Positions 1 to 14,712 of a stretch of DNA of 50,248 nt are shown piece by piece; the first letter of the stretch is position 1; each line of letters begins with the position of its first letter. Source of the DNA: Candidatus Obscuribacter sp. Lineage in GTDB: Bacteria > Cyanobacteriota > Vampirovibrionia > Obscuribacterales > Obscuribacteraceae. Where the stretch lies: NCBI GenBank assembly GCA_021772095.1, contig JADYXR010000044.1, positions 1 through 50,248 on the forward strand, given 5' to 3'. The notes under the pieces were generated by a model that saw only the letters and a list, made by a program, of their open reading frames with translations, was not told where the DNA came from and did not search any database. The position numbers were made by a program, and so were the translations under genes.

Positions 1-128
1 CAACCGATAACGGTTGAAGATCTGAGGTTGAAATACTCAACCGATAACGGTTGAAGATCTGAGGTTGAGATACTCAACCGATAACGGTTGAAGATCTGAA
101 GTTGAAAATACTCAACCGATATCGGTTG
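1..128. repeat. Array of four palindromic repeats, about 37-bp period
   Basis: Copies lie at 1-16, 38-53, 75-90 and 113-128. The first three carry the variant centre CAACCGATAACGGTTG; the fourth is the perfect palindrome CAACCGATATCGGTTG. The spacer of about 21 bp is itself repeated (GAAGATCTGAGGTTGAAATACT with few changes), so this is a tandem array of a 37-38-bp unit. It runs off the left edge of the window. The remaining sequence to 270 holds no recognisable gene. Confidence 0.95.
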
Positions 129-270
129 GTATTTTCGTTTGCCGAGCGTCAGTTCACAACGGATCTTGTCAAGTCCATCATCAGGCGCTAACTTACGGCT
201 AGCACTAGTTTAATCCTCGATTTTTACACGCCTGCTACATTGTTTATAACGGCTACTTGAGGCGCTCTCT

Positions 271-741
271 ATGTCAATGGTTCGGGTTTATCTTTACGCA
301 GTTGGACAACAAATAATAATTCCGGAGCTATCTGAGACGGATGAAGGTTTTTTTGTAGAAACGGCTCCGGTCAAGATTTTTCCAGTTCAGGATATCGTCG
401 GCTGGAAGGCAGTTGTCTATAACGTGCTCTTAAAAGGCAACCCAAGTATTCCGACTCCAGGAAAAACTTCAGATCCGGGCTCGCCGATTCTCGAGGCGCT
501 TGGTTTAAAGCGTTGGCAGGATTTTGAGCGTCAGTCTGTTTTATACACAGTTCACGCCGGACCGCGGTTCATCAGCGTTTACGCGACTGGAAAAAATGAA
601 GACAAGAGTTGGACGACAGGCACGAAGGACCGAAAGTTTGCTTCGCAAGCGCCACTTGAACTAGTCGTGCAGGAAGTGGCGATGGATATCATTAAGGAGC
701 CGGAAGCTGTTGCTAAGCCGATGTTGCTTCTCGGGGGCTGA
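271..741 (+). CDS. Hypothetical protein, 156 aa
   Basis: I do not recognise this protein by name. It is a soluble polypeptide without signal peptide or membrane segment. The N-terminal half is rich in short beta-type hydrophobic stretches (VRVYLYAVG, QQIIIPEL) and the C-terminal half is mixed alpha/beta. A GNPSIPTPG segment lies near residues 56-64. The ATG at 271 is used; a second ATG two codons on is possible. The gene is convergent with the kinase gene on the other strand and the two stop codons abut (741/742), with no room for a separate terminator. Function unknown; existence as a gene is likely from length and sensible composition. Confidence 0.6.
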   Translation: MSMVRVYLYAVGQQIIIPELSETDEGFFVETAPVKIFPVQDIVGWKAVVYNVLLKGNPSIPTPGKTSDPGSPILEALGLKRWQDFERQSVLYTVHAGPRFISVYATGKNEDKSWTTGTKDRKFASQAPLELVVQEVAMDIIKEPEAVAKPMLLLGG

Positions 742-3414
742 TTACTTTTCCGACTTGCGCTCTTCTTGTTCGATGCCGCTGAGTTCTGGTTTAAACTCAC
801 TGTCGATGTGCCATTCATTTCCTGGACGGTCCTTGACGATCGAGATCGCTGTCTCGATAGCGGTTTTCGCTGCCCGATATTCTTTTTTCTGCTTTAGCAC
901 TTTGGCGAGAGCCCAGTAGGCGTCGGCTAGACGGAAACTTTTTTTGTCGCCGCGGGCGGACAGGCGTTTGATGCCGAGAAAGGCCGCTCTTTCCGCTTCG
1001 TCCAGATTTTTGTTTTGCGCGGCTAAAACTTTTGCGTTCAGAACATCCAAACGTCCAGCGATCCAATCTCCGTCCGGTTGTCCAACGCAGTAAGGTTTGG
1101 CCATCTCTAGATAAAATTTGGCTTTGTCGAAGGCGTTGCCGTTGTACTCTGCCTGGGCAAGATGGTGGAGTGCTAGAGCCGCGTGTCCGGTGTTAACGTA
1201 CTCGCCTTTAGGTGCTTTATCCATGCGTTTGCGCACGCGTTGTAGCACGGGCTCGATTCGCTTAAACATCAGCTCGCCATCGTAGGGCATCCAATACTCG
1301 CTGCAGATTTCCATGCATGCGGCCCCGATCGCTAGCTTGTCGATGTCGGCGGAGTGCTTCTTTTCTGCGGTTGTGAGAGCGACGTTAAACCGCTCCATGA
1401 TTTCTTTGATGGGGAACTGATCTGTGCGGGCGTTTAAACCACGCACGAGTTGCACTGTATATGGTGCGGATTCTATAGAGTCCGTTTTCTCGTCTTTTGG
1501 TGCTTTCGTGTCGAATCGGGCCAGCTCATTTTGCCAGTGCTTAACTCGGGAATGGTCACCGGTTTTGCCGTAGAGGTCGATCAGTTTGTCTATGCTACTT
1601 ACCACTATGTTCGAGTTTACTTTTTTCTGCGCCTGCTCCAACTGCACGTAGGATTCCATAAGCGCGAGCGCATCTTGCGGTTTGTTGGTTTGTTGCAGCG
1701 CTTCGAACAATAAATTAGTCGTGTCTTTGAGCGCTTTTTCGCGCCCGTCGCGAATTATCGTGCGCTCCGCCAGCAACAGCCGGCGCGCTTCTTTGAGTGG
1801 GGCGAGGGCGTCGAGCGGTTGCGGTGGTTCCAATTTCATGTACAGTTCGCCGAGTTCTTCGTTGAGCTTGGCCTTGACCCACTTTGGTGAGTCGAGCAAA
1901 TTTGCCAGTGCCAGACCATGGCGATATTTCTTCTGAGCGTCGTTGGGCTGCTCGTTGGATTCCTGGCAGCCACCGGCATAGTAGTAGAGAAGAGGTGCCG
2001 ACCAGCTTGCGGCCGCCATCGACTGGCGGTCCTTCTTTGCCGACAATTCGATGTTGTCCAGAATCTCTGACACCGGCTTGCCAAACAATTCCAACAACTT
2101 TCGTTGACCGTTTTCCGTGTGGTAATAAAGTTGATCGAACAAAACCACGGCGACGGCGCACCGATCGATTGGGCTCAACTGTTTAGATTCAGGACCGTTT
2201 AAAAGTGATAATAAAACTTCCGAAGAATAATCGTCCATATGGCGGCGCTGACTGTATACCCCCAGCATGGCTCTGGCAGCAGGAGCCGAGTTCAAGGATG
2301 TGGCAAGACCTTGCAATGAACCGCCTGGCAAAAGCATCGGAAACGACAGAATTGAAACTAGCACCGCCAGTGATACCATGATTGGAACGATCGCGTTCGG
2401 TAACTTGGTTGAACCGAATTTTACCGGTTTATCGAAACACATTAGTTCAAAGGCGCGCTCGAGGTCACCGCGCAGTTCTTCCATGCTCTGGTAGCGATTC
2501 TCGGGCTCCTTGATTAAGCATTTCATGACGATGTTTCGCAGCTCAACTGGAATGTCTTCGCCATCCAGACGCGCTGGCGGTGGCGGATACGACTCCAGTT
2601 GTTTGTTCATAATCGTCATGATGTTGGCGCCTTTGAACGCTTGTTTGCCGCTCAAAGCCTCATACATCACACATCCCAGAGCGTAGATGTCCGAACGTTG
2701 ATCGACTTGATGTCCATGACATTGTTCGGGGCTCATGTAAGCTGGACTTCCGAAGACCTCGCCGGTCCGAGTCAGCATTTGAAATTCGCCGCCCAGGTCC
2801 TCGATTTTAGCGACGCCGAAATCTACGATCTTGGTAATTTCGCCGCCGCGTGGGTCGGGGTTGACGAGTATGTTCGAAGGTTTTAAGTCGCGATGAACGA
2901 CGCCATTTATATGAGCGTACGACAGCGCGTCAGTCGCTTCGATAAAGACGGCAAAGAATTTGCCGAGCGGCAGTGCGCCTTGTTCTTTGACGATCTCTTG
3001 CAGTGACTTACCGGCTAGAAATTCCATCACCAGATAAGGCTGACCAAGTCCGGTGATCCCGCAGTCGTAAACTGCAACCAGGTTGGGATGACTTAGAGCG
3101 GCGCAGGCACGTGATTCCTGTTCGAACCGGGCCATCGCATTGCTGTCGTTTAGCAATTCGGTGCGCAAAACTTTTACAGCTATTTGTTTGTGCAAAACCA
3201 CATGCTCAGCACGATACACCGTGCCCATGCCACCGACGCCGATTTTTTCCAGAATGCGGTAGCGCCCTTCGATTTCGCCTTCACTGAGTGACTGGCGCAA
3301 TTGCATCGCCAGGGCTTCGTCCATGTCCACGCGAACTGTGGCGCATTGGCACTGCGCGATCGCCTTCCCGCAGGAATTGCATCTGTCGTTATCTGCTCTT
3401 TGATCTTGTGTCAT
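742..3414 (-). CDS. Membrane-anchored Ser/Thr protein kinase with C-terminal TPR-like region
   Basis: Hanks-type kinase. A short Cys motif (CNSCG...CQC, residues about 12-24) precedes the kinase domain. The Gly-rich loop is GVGGMGTVY (about 60), the ATP-binding Lys is in IAVKVL (about 81), the catalytic loop is HRDLKPSN (about 175), the Mg-binding motif is DFG (about 199) and the activation-segment end is GSPAYMSPEQ. All catalytic residues are present, so it should be active. A single hydrophobic segment (about 341-363) would place a roughly 520-residue helical TPR-like part outside the membrane. The ATG at 3414 overlaps the upstream kinase stop by one base (TGATG), suggesting translational coupling; a GTG one codon earlier is an alternative. 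It is the last gene of a minus-strand operon. Confidence 0.93.
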   Translation of the reverse strand: MTQDQRADNDRCNSCGKAIAQCQCATVRVDMDEALAMQLRQSLSEGEIEGRYRILEKIGVGGMGTVYRAEHVVLHKQIAVKVLRTELLNDSNAMARFEQESRACAALSHPNLVAVYDCGITGLGQPYLVMEFLAGKSLQEIVKEQGALPLGKFFAVFIEATDALSYAHINGVVHRDLKPSNILVNPDPRGGEITKIVDFGVAKIEDLGGEFQMLTRTGEVFGSPAYMSPEQCHGHQVDQRSDIYALGCVMYEALSGKQAFKGANIMTIMNKQLESYPPPPARLDGEDIPVELRNIVMKCLIKEPENRYQSMEELRGDLERAFELMCFDKPVKFGSTKLPNAIVPIMVSLAVLVSILSFPMLLPGGSLQGLATSLNSAPAARAMLGVYSQRRHMDDYSSEVLLSLLNGPESKQLSPIDRCAVAVVLFDQLYYHTENGQRKLLELFGKPVSEILDNIELSAKKDRQSMAAASWSAPLLYYYAGGCQESNEQPNDAQKKYRHGLALANLLDSPKWVKAKLNEELGELYMKLEPPQPLDALAPLKEARRLLLAERTIIRDGREKALKDTTNLLFEALQQTNKPQDALALMESYVQLEQAQKKVNSNIVVSSIDKLIDLYGKTGDHSRVKHWQNELARFDTKAPKDEKTDSIESAPYTVQLVRGLNARTDQFPIKEIMERFNVALTTAEKKHSADIDKLAIGAACMEICSEYWMPYDGELMFKRIEPVLQRVRKRMDKAPKGEYVNTGHAALALHHLAQAEYNGNAFDKAKFYLEMAKPYCVGQPDGDWIAGRLDVLNAKVLAAQNKNLDEAERAAFLGIKRLSARGDKKSFRLADAYWALAKVLKQKKEYRAAKTAIETAISIVKDRPGNEWHIDSEFKPELSGIEQEERKSEK

Positions 3415-4394
3415 CACAAATAGTGAATGCCGGCTTGAGCCAGCTTTCGAAGTTCGTTTGCGATCTCTTCGAAGTTTTCAAAACCCTCATCGAAATCAAG
3501 TTCGTCTTTTTTATTGAACTGCAAACGCACCGCTTTGAGCAGTAAATTATCCACTTGCGGCGGCAGTCCCTGCCGCACGTGGCTTGGTCTTTCGGCTTTT
3601 AGAATGGACGTTAAATTGAAATTTCCCAACCCTTCTTCTTCGAGCACCATATCATTCAAGCGGTCGGAAACATTATTGTCCGGAAAATCGCCCGAGTATG
3701 CGACGCTCTCCAGAAGAGGCTTTCGCATGGCTGCTTCCCACATGATCAAACCGAAAGCAAGAAGGTCATCGGGGCGAAGCAATGGGTAATAGCGTGGAGT
3801 GGTGACTATCAAAGTTTTTTGCTGATCGTCTAAACGTTCTCCGACCTGGACGTTGCCGAAGTAACCACAGTCTACCAGTATGACACCATTGGCGGTGACA
3901 ACCATGTTCTCGGGTTTGACGTCGCCGTGATAGCCGAAGGAATCAAGATGATTGAGGCGAGACAAAGTGAGCGCCAGGTTGCGCAGAACGGCTACCGGAA
4001 CCGGACCGCTGCGCATATACTCGCGCAACGTTTCGCCTGCCAGAAACGGCATGCGGCAATGACTGTTGTCACCGTCGAACGAATAGTCTTCGACGCGAAC
4101 GATGCCCTGATCGATCACCTGTTTTGTGCGTGCGACCTGGATGCGGAGAATGTGAATTGGTGAGGCTTCTTGCGGACTGAACCGCTGCCCGCGTTTGATG
4201 AAAACTTGGGTGGGGACAAATTCAAAACGTTCTTCTTTGCCTGAGAACCGACGAGGAATTTTGATCGCTTTTTCGTTTTTATGTTTATCAAGGGCACGAA
4301 AAACGTGAGAAAAGGTGCCCTCTCCCACTAATTCTCGCAATGCGAAATCGCCAAACTTCGTGCCAATCAAGTCGTCAACGTACTGATTGGACAT
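3414..4394 (-). CDS. Divergent Ser/Thr protein kinase-like protein
   Basis: About 326 residues with a kinase fold recognisable from GEGTFSHVF (Gly loop, about 24), AIKIP (Lys45), YHGDVKPEN (catalytic loop, about 155-163) and DCG in place of DFG (about 175-177). The catalytic Asp and the Mg-binding Asp are present, but Arg of HRD is Gly and Phe of DFG is Cys, so activity is possible but regulation is probably atypical. There is no membrane segment or TPR tail. I place the start at the ATG at 4394, which has a GAGGG ribosome-binding site; the longer reading from 4463 would run into the DUF1292 gene. It lies between the DUF1292 gene (20-base gap) and the full TPR kinase (1-base overlap), so the two kinases are probably made together. 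Confidence 0.82.
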   Translation of the reverse strand: MSNQYVDDLIGTKFGDFALRELVGEGTFSHVFRALDKHKNEKAIKIPRRFSGKEERFEFVPTQVFIKRGQRFSPQEASPIHILRIQVARTKQVIDQGIVRVEDYSFDGDNSHCRMPFLAGETLREYMRSGPVPVAVLRNLALTLSRLNHLDSFGYHGDVKPENMVVTANGVILVDCGYFGNVQVGERLDDQQKTLIVTTPRYYPLLRPDDLLAFGLIMWEAAMRKPLLESVAYSGDFPDNNVSDRLNDMVLEEEGLGNFNLTSILKAERPSHVRQGLPPQVDNLLLKAVRLQFNKKDELDFDEGFENFEEIANELRKLAQAGIHYL

Positions 4395-4413
4395 GAGCGC
4401 TGCCCTCGATTGC

Positions 4414-4746
4414 TTACTCTTCGGCTCCAGCAGCAGCTCTTGCGAGCTCTTCGACGTAAGCAACTACTTTTTCAAACTCATCGTCGCTTTCAATCGTTCT
4501 GAAAATCGATTGATCGTCGCGTTGAATCAAGCGCATGATTACCAGCGACTCTTCTTCTTCGCCGTCGGCGTCTTCAACAGGAGGAGTCTTGTCGTCAGCT
4601 GCTTTGAGTTTCAGAAGAATGCCGTACTCTTGACCATCGAACTCGATGATATCGAGTATCTGGCAGTTGTACGACGTGCCGTCCTCACCTTCCAACGTGA
4701 TGATTGCCTCATCTGTTCCGGGGTTTGTCGGGGTTTCGTTAGTCAT
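4414..4746 (-). CDS. DUF1292 family protein
   Basis: A 110-residue acidic protein. The core (IITLEGEDGTSYNCQILDII, then EYGILLKL and an Asp/Glu-rich linker before ESLVIMRLI) has the layout of the DUF1292/YrzB family, small proteins of unknown function found in Firmicutes and in cyanobacteria-related bacteria. The C-terminus is a predicted helix ending in Ala and Glu. It starts seven bases after the K+ channel stop and is followed after 20 bases by the divergent kinase, so it is the second gene of a four-gene operon. The family match is by eye; no function is assigned. Confidence 0.8.
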   Translation of the reverse strand: MTNETPTNPGTDEAIITLEGEDGTSYNCQILDIIEFDGQEYGILLKLKAADDKTPPVEDADGEEEESLVIMRLIQRDDQSIFRTIESDDEFEKVVAYVEELARAAAGAEE

Positions 4747-4753
4747 TGTTATG

Positions 4754-5875
4754 CTAATTCTCCATTCTTCCAGCCAACTTAGCCAGCTTATTCAGTTCCA
4801 GTTGAGCTCCCAGCGCGATAAGCTCATCGCCGAAACCAAACTTCAGGTCCGGCGTTGGATTAGTAATCAGCTTACCATTTTGATTTACGGCCAGGATCAT
4901 GGCCCCGGATGTTTGCTTTATATTGGCGTCCTTTAAGGTTTGACCGATCAATTGAGAACCCTCGTCGATATTGATTTGCTCTATTCGCAGATCGCCTTCG
5001 ACCGTATGAGTAATGACGTCAAGAAATTGGGTGACCAGAGGATGCGTGATCGACGCTGCCAAGCGTTGTCCGCAAATTACATAAGGTGAAATCACCATGC
5101 GGGCGCCCACTCGTTTTAGTTTTGATTCAGAGCCGGGATTGGCGGCCCTTGCGACGATATCTATAGTTTCGTTTAAACCACGGGCGGTGAGCGCGATATA
5201 TGTATTGTGCGTGTCGTCGGGCAACACACAGACGATGCCCTTGGCTTTAGTAATTTGGCAGCGCATCAATGTTTCATCTGCGGACGCGTCGCCTTCAATA
5301 ACAAGGAAACCGGCATCCTCAGCCTTTCTTACCACCGACGGATTTTGTTCGACCACAATAAATGGAATTCTATTTATACGTAATTGGCTGGCGACTTCCT
5401 GTCCGGTTCTGCCGAAACCGCAAATGATCTGATGGTTGGACAGCTTGACAATCCTGTTTTTCATTCGCCTACCTAAGTTCATGTCCAGTGAAAGGGAAAC
5501 CATGTCGGTGATAATGTATAGAAACGCGCCCACCCCAATAAGAATTAAAAACATTGCAAAAACTCTGCCACTATCGGTCAGGGTATGAACCTCTCCATAA
5601 CCCACTGTCGTTATCGTGGTGACAGACATGAATAAACTATCGAGAAAATTCCAGCGCTCGACCGTCATGAAACCGACTGTGCCCAGCCCGATCAGCACAA
5701 CCAGTTTTGTTAAGTGAGAAAGAAATCTCCGAAGCTTAGGGTCGTCCAATGTAATTAAAGCCAATATAAGTGCAGAAGCACAACGGATTATAAATGTAGA
5801 GGGAACTGCTCCGCTATACGGAAGCCAGTCGAGTGAAGACCGGACGAGCCGATTCGAACGAATGAGGGACCTCAC
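4754..5875 (-). CDS. Potassium channel with RCK/TrkA domains
   Basis: A 373-residue two-helix K+ channel subunit of the MthK type. The pore loop contains TTVGYGE (about 89-95), the K+ selectivity filter, between two hydrophobic segments (about 56-72 and 105-128). A cytoplasmic RCK-N Rossmann domain follows (IICGFGRTGQEVA, about 150-162, with a downstream VVEQNP acidic strand end typical of NAD binding), then an RCK-C domain (about 285-370, with the GFGDELIALG motif). An extra hydrophobic stretch near residues 27-43 may be a third helix. The start is GTG at 5875. As first gene of an operon with two kinases it may be phosphoregulated, which is inference. Confidence 0.92.
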   Translation of the reverse strand: MRSLIRSNRLVRSSLDWLPYSGAVPSTFIIRCASALILALITLDDPKLRRFLSHLTKLVVLIGLGTVGFMTVERWNFLDSLFMSVTTITTVGYGEVHTLTDSGRVFAMFLILIGVGAFLYIITDMVSLSLDMNLGRRMKNRIVKLSNHQIICGFGRTGQEVASQLRINRIPFIVVEQNPSVVRKAEDAGFLVIEGDASADETLMRCQITKAKGIVCVLPDDTHNTYIALTARGLNETIDIVARAANPGSESKLKRVGARMVISPYVICGQRLAASITHPLVTQFLDVITHTVEGDLRIEQINIDEGSQLIGQTLKDANIKQTSGAMILAVNQNGKLITNPTPDLKFGFGDELIALGAQLELNKLAKLAGRMEN

Positions 5876-7729
<1,854 letters not shown>

Positions 7730-7736
7730 GGCATTT

Positions 7737-8480
7737 ATGAGCAAAAGAAATCAAGCTGAAGCGAAATCGGAAAAACGAGAACTTCCGGACGAGCTGTCCA
7801 ATCGAGATGTTTATGTTTTCGGCAGATTAGAGAACGAAGTAGCGATGCCTGTGATTCGAAGACTTCTCCGTTTGACGGAGAGAGATTCGAAGACACCGAT
7901 CAATCTATACATCAACTCCGCTGGTGGCAATGGATACAATGCTGACGCGATTATCGCAATCATGCATTCCATCCCGCCGAAGGTGAACACTATTTGCCTT
8001 GGCCACGCACTTTCCGGTGCCTGTGAAATTCTGGCATCCGGAACGGGTGAGCGATCGGCGTACGAGTTCTCAACTCTGATGTTTCACCAAACCATCTGGG
8101 AAGCCGAAGGCGACATCACGTCTCTTGAGATTCAAGCTCTTCAAGGGCAACGTTTCCGTGCCGCTCAGGTAGAGCTTCTTCATCGTTGCACCGGTCAAGA
8201 TCGCGAACGAATCCGTAAAGATATCGAACGCGATTATTACTTGTCCGCGCCAGAAGCGCTGGCCTACGGCATCATCGATAAAATGCTCAAGCATCAAACT
8301 CGAAAGCCGACTGCACGTCTCACCATCGCGCCGAAAGCGAAAGCTCCGGAGAAGGCGGTGAAGAGCGTCGCCAGCGCAGCGAAGAAAGCAAAGCCGGCGG
8401 TCGTTAAGAAAACAACTGCCGCCAGCAAGACCACTCGTGGTCGGGCTGCTGCCGGAACAGCTCGAGGCCGCAAAAAGTAA
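7737..8480 (+). CDS. ClpP-like serine protease with basic C-terminal tail
   Basis: A 247-residue ClpP-family peptidase. The catalytic triad is visible: Ser93 in GHALSGA, His117 in TLMFHQT and Asp166 in IERDYYLSAPEALAYGIID; the INSAGGNGYNADAI strand-turn is also conserved. Residues after about 190 form a Lys/Ala-rich low-complexity tail (APKAKAPEK, KKAKPAVVKK) not normal for ClpP and probably disordered. The ATG at 7737 has AAGG upstream, overlapping the atpD stop; the frame is open further upstream but only as overlap with atpD. Position between atpD and atpC is very unusual, so co-expression with ATP synthase is likely. Whether it partners a Clp ATPase or acts alone cannot be told. Confidence 0.9.
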   Translation: MSKRNQAEAKSEKRELPDELSNRDVYVFGRLENEVAMPVIRRLLRLTERDSKTPINLYINSAGGNGYNADAIIAIMHSIPPKVNTICLGHALSGACEILASGTGERSAYEFSTLMFHQTIWEAEGDITSLEIQALQGQRFRAAQVELLHRCTGQDRERIRKDIERDYYLSAPEALAYGIIDKMLKHQTRKPTARLTIAPKAKAPEKAVKSVASAAKKAKPAVVKKTTAASKTTRGRAAAGTARGRKK

Positions 8481-8521
8481 GTCCCGATTCAACTGTTCAA
8501 CACTCATAGGGAGCTCAGGTC

Positions 8522-8995
8522 ATGTCCGGTACTTTCAATCTTAAAATTCTCACCCCCGAGCGTGTCGTTCTCGATACTGTGGTTTCGCAAGTGACCGCCA
8601 CAGCGCGCGACGGACAGCTCTCCATACTGGCCCATCACGAACCACTCGTGACTGCGCTTGGTATAGATGCACTGAAATATTGGGAAGATGGAGAAGAAAA
8701 GTCGGCAGCCGTAATTGGCGGCGTTCTGGAAGTAGCAAACCATCAGACCGCCACAGCTGGAACCGATCAAGCCCATAACCCGGACGATTTGATTGTCACC
8801 ATCATCAGTGATTCGGCTGAGTTGGGAACTGAAATCGACGAAGCTCGAGCCAAAAAAGCTGAGCAACGTGCCGAGGCCGAGAAGACCCAGAAGGTGGATA
8901 AGCTCGATACGCAGTTGGCAGAGATGGCCTTGTCACGAGCGGTTGCTCGTTTGAGAGCTGTTGAAATCGCGCGCGACAGGCGCAGGGGCCGATAG
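8522..8995 (+). CDS. atpC: F1Fo ATP synthase subunit epsilon
   Basis: A 157-residue epsilon subunit. The N-terminal beta-barrel domain (FNLKILTPERVVLDTVVSQV, then GQLSILAHHEPLVTALG) is clear and the C-terminal half is a charged two-helix region (EIDEARAKKAEQRAEAEKTQ, then LSRAVARLRAVEIARD), which in this family regulates rotation and ATP hydrolysis. It is somewhat longer than the usual 130-140 residues. A GGGAG/AGG Shine-Dalgarno precedes the ATG at 8522. It closes the atpD-clpP-like-atpC run, with a candidate terminator about 70 bases downstream. Confidence 0.95.
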   Translation: MSGTFNLKILTPERVVLDTVVSQVTATARDGQLSILAHHEPLVTALGIDALKYWEDGEEKSAAVIGGVLEVANHQTATAGTDQAHNPDDLIVTIISDSAELGTEIDEARAKKAEQRAEAEKTQKVDKLDTQLAEMALSRAVARLRAVEIARDRRRGR

Positions 8996-9013
8996 ACGGT
9001 CTGCTTGCATAAT

Positions 9014-9030
9014 CAACCGATAATCGGTTG
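9014..9030. repeat. Palindromic repeat, 17-bp variant
   Basis: CAACCGATAATCGGTTG, one base longer than the standard palindrome, just downstream of atpC. Arms of eight bases remain complementary around a single central base. Confidence 0.85.
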
Positions 9031-9063
9031 ACTGTTTTCCTTAAGTGAGTTGTTATTTCCATT

Positions 9064-9096
9064 AAACCCGGGAAGACCTCATGCTGACCGGGTTTT
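9064..9096 (+). terminator. Candidate terminator after atpC
   Basis: AAACCCGG (9064-9071) is complementary to CCGGGTTT (9088-9095), with a 16-base loop and a short T run. The loop is long and the T run is weak, so this is moderate support. Confidence 0.45.
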
Positions 9097-9112
9097 GTGC
9101 GCTTGTGATCTT

Positions 9113-9128
9113 CAACCGATATCGGTTG
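9113..9128. repeat. Palindromic repeat with extended arms
   Basis: Exact core copy. The flanks extend the palindrome by six perfect pairs (left GATCTT, right AAGATC), giving 28 bp in all. Confidence 0.95.
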
Positions 9129-9240
9129 AAGATCGGCTGGTGAGGTCAATCGACCGCCGGTTTCGACAGAATTCTCGCGACCGCGCGCTACGGTCAAATT
9201 GAATAACGCCGCTTCATCGCGCGGGCTCGGTTTTCGCAAT

Positions 9241-9256
9241 CAACCGATATCGGTTG
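9241..9256. repeat. Palindromic repeat, exact copy
   Basis: Exact 16-bp copy 48 bases beyond the stop of the large kinase gene on the minus strand. The flanks are not complementary beyond one pair. Confidence 0.95.
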
Positions 9257-9303
9257 AGTATTTTAAACACCTAAACGTCTCGTCATTACTAAGTTCGCGA
9301 ACG

Positions 9304-13188
<3,885 letters not shown>

Positions 13189-13437
13189 CTCAACTGTGTT
13201 CCGAGCATATCTTTATTAGTATATGTTTTGTGCTTCACCCTTAATTCCCCGACCTATGGCTCTATAAACGCTGACGGTGATTCTGGCTTTATATATCGGC
13301 AACCCGGCAACAGTGTGCGTCAGGCAAGATGGTTCGTTCGGAAAATTGCAATCGTCGCAGCGTTCCATAGGACCGTGCGAATCGCACTTTCGGAAGCTGA
13401 TTTTTGACGACCAACGACCTTCGCCAATCTGACAATT

Positions 13438-14445
13438 CTACTTTCCAGGTGTCACATAAATAATCGACTTGACGTGCCGCTCGGGTTGGGATGAGACAAC
13501 GGTGAGTAGATTCTCTGAGCCCGCGACTGCGGAGCCTTTTTTGTCTTGCGGTTCGCATGAGCCCGAGGAATCGGCAAAATTTGCCGCAGCTTGATTGGCA
13601 AACACCATTGTCGATGAGGTTCCGCCATCGAAATTGAGGGCTTGCACACAGCCAATTCCTTTCATGAATTCAGCCAGTTCAGGAAGCGATATGCCCTCGG
13701 AGAATTCCTTATTTCGCTTTCCTTGTACGCAAACGATCACTGCCGTGCCATCATCGGTGATACCAAAGGCAGTCCTCGCCGCGCGCATCGCGCAACCAAT
13801 CGAATCAACGTCTTTGGTGGCGCCAGGCGGCCTGCGAATAAATGCTTCGTCGCGCCCGGTAAACACAGGCAGTAGCTGAGGACCGGCTTGAATCGAGTGA
13901 ATTAGTTTCCAGTCGCGAGGCACGGCATCAGCGTGCGGCTGAATCGTAATTTTTGATCGCCCCGATTTATTCGAAAGAAAACGCAGCTCTGACCGATTGA
14001 AAATCTTGGTCAAAAACGGCTGGAGCCCTTTGTTGTTAACCAGTGCCATGTTGTGTTTGGGTTCGCACAACTGCTTGTCGTTTATGCAAACGTAACTGGT
14101 GCTCTCGCCATCGCTCAGGTTGAAGAAACCACCATTTACAGCCACTAAGGCGTTCAGTTTTTTCGCGGCGGTTGATACCGCTTCTGTTGTTTCGGACAAA
14201 TATGGACGGATGCCCCAGGCACCGGATTTGGTATCAATACGGACGACGTGAGCGGTTGCCCGAGGATCGATTTCGTAGCGTTGATATGTGATTCCGGTTG
14301 CCAGTGTTCTAGTCGTATTCGACCCGGTCATAAACGTTGATCCAGCGGTGATGGTATCTGTGCGATCGGCTGCAGTTGCTGCGCAGTTGGTAGCAGAGCC
14401 GGCAAGGAGCAAGGTGAAAGCGGCTAAGAGACTGCGGCTCAGCAT
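13438..14445 (-). CDS. Secreted phosphodiester glycosidase family protein (NAGPA/DUF2233-like)
   Basis: About 335 residues with an N-terminal signal peptide (MLSRSLLAAFTLLLAGSA). The motifs ALVAVNGGFF (about 127), ARTAFGIT (about 220) and LNFDGGTSSTM (about 275) are those of the phosphodiester glycosidase family, whose founding member removes GlcNAc from a phosphodiester. The bacterial substrate is usually unknown, with cell-wall or exopolysaccharide phosphodiesters as candidates. I start at the ATG at 14445, where the signal peptide begins; an in-frame TTG at 14481 would add 12 residues. No strong ribosome-binding site is seen for either. It is upstream of, and co-directional with, the large kinase gene. 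Confidence 0.82.
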   Translation of the reverse strand: MLSRSLLAAFTLLLAGSATNCAATAADRTDTITAGSTFMTGSNTTRTLATGITYQRYEIDPRATAHVVRIDTKSGAWGIRPYLSETTEAVSTAAKKLNALVAVNGGFFNLSDGESTSYVCINDKQLCEPKHNMALVNNKGLQPFLTKIFNRSELRFLSNKSGRSKITIQPHADAVPRDWKLIHSIQAGPQLLPVFTGRDEAFIRRPPGATKDVDSIGCAMRAARTAFGITDDGTAVIVCVQGKRNKEFSEGISLPELAEFMKGIGCVQALNFDGGTSSTMVFANQAAANFADSSGSCEPQDKKGSAVAGSENLLTVVSSQPERHVKSIIYVTPGK

Positions 14446-14533
14446 GCAGGGTTTCGATTGATTTGGAACTTTGATTGTCAAGATTGTGGTTAGATCCGGG
14501 ATTAACTCACATCATAAATGATTGGCTGACATT

Positions 14534-14586
14534 CAACCGATATCGGTTGATGGTTTTGGGTTCAAATCTTCAACCGATATCGGTTG
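14534..14586. repeat. Pair of exact palindromic repeats
   Basis: Exact copies at 14534-14549 and 14571-14586, 37 bases apart start to start, the same period as the array at position 1. They lie between the glycosidase gene and the terminator of the aldehyde dehydrogenase gene. Confidence 0.95.
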
Positions 14587-14640
14587 AGTAGACGAATGTC
14601 CCGATGCTAACGCCACCCGGTCGTTTCGGGACTTCGTGAA

Positions 14641-14670
14641 AAAAGCCACGCCGTTTAAGGCGTGGCTTTT
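14641..14670 (-). terminator. Strong intrinsic terminator of the aldehyde dehydrogenase gene
   Basis: AAAAGCCACGCC and GGCGTGGCTTTT form a perfect 12-bp stem around a six-base loop. The A and T ends make it usable on both strands. It lies 43 bases after the aldehyde dehydrogenase stop. Confidence 0.9.
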
Positions 14671-14712
14671 GAATTCACATGTCTGGTCTGTCGCCTGAGG
14701 CAACAGCTTCGA

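Noticed and set aside
1..128. Possible CRISPR array
   Set aside because: The spacers are themselves repeated, the palindromic repeat is only 16 bp and it is scattered singly over the whole window; no cas genes are present.
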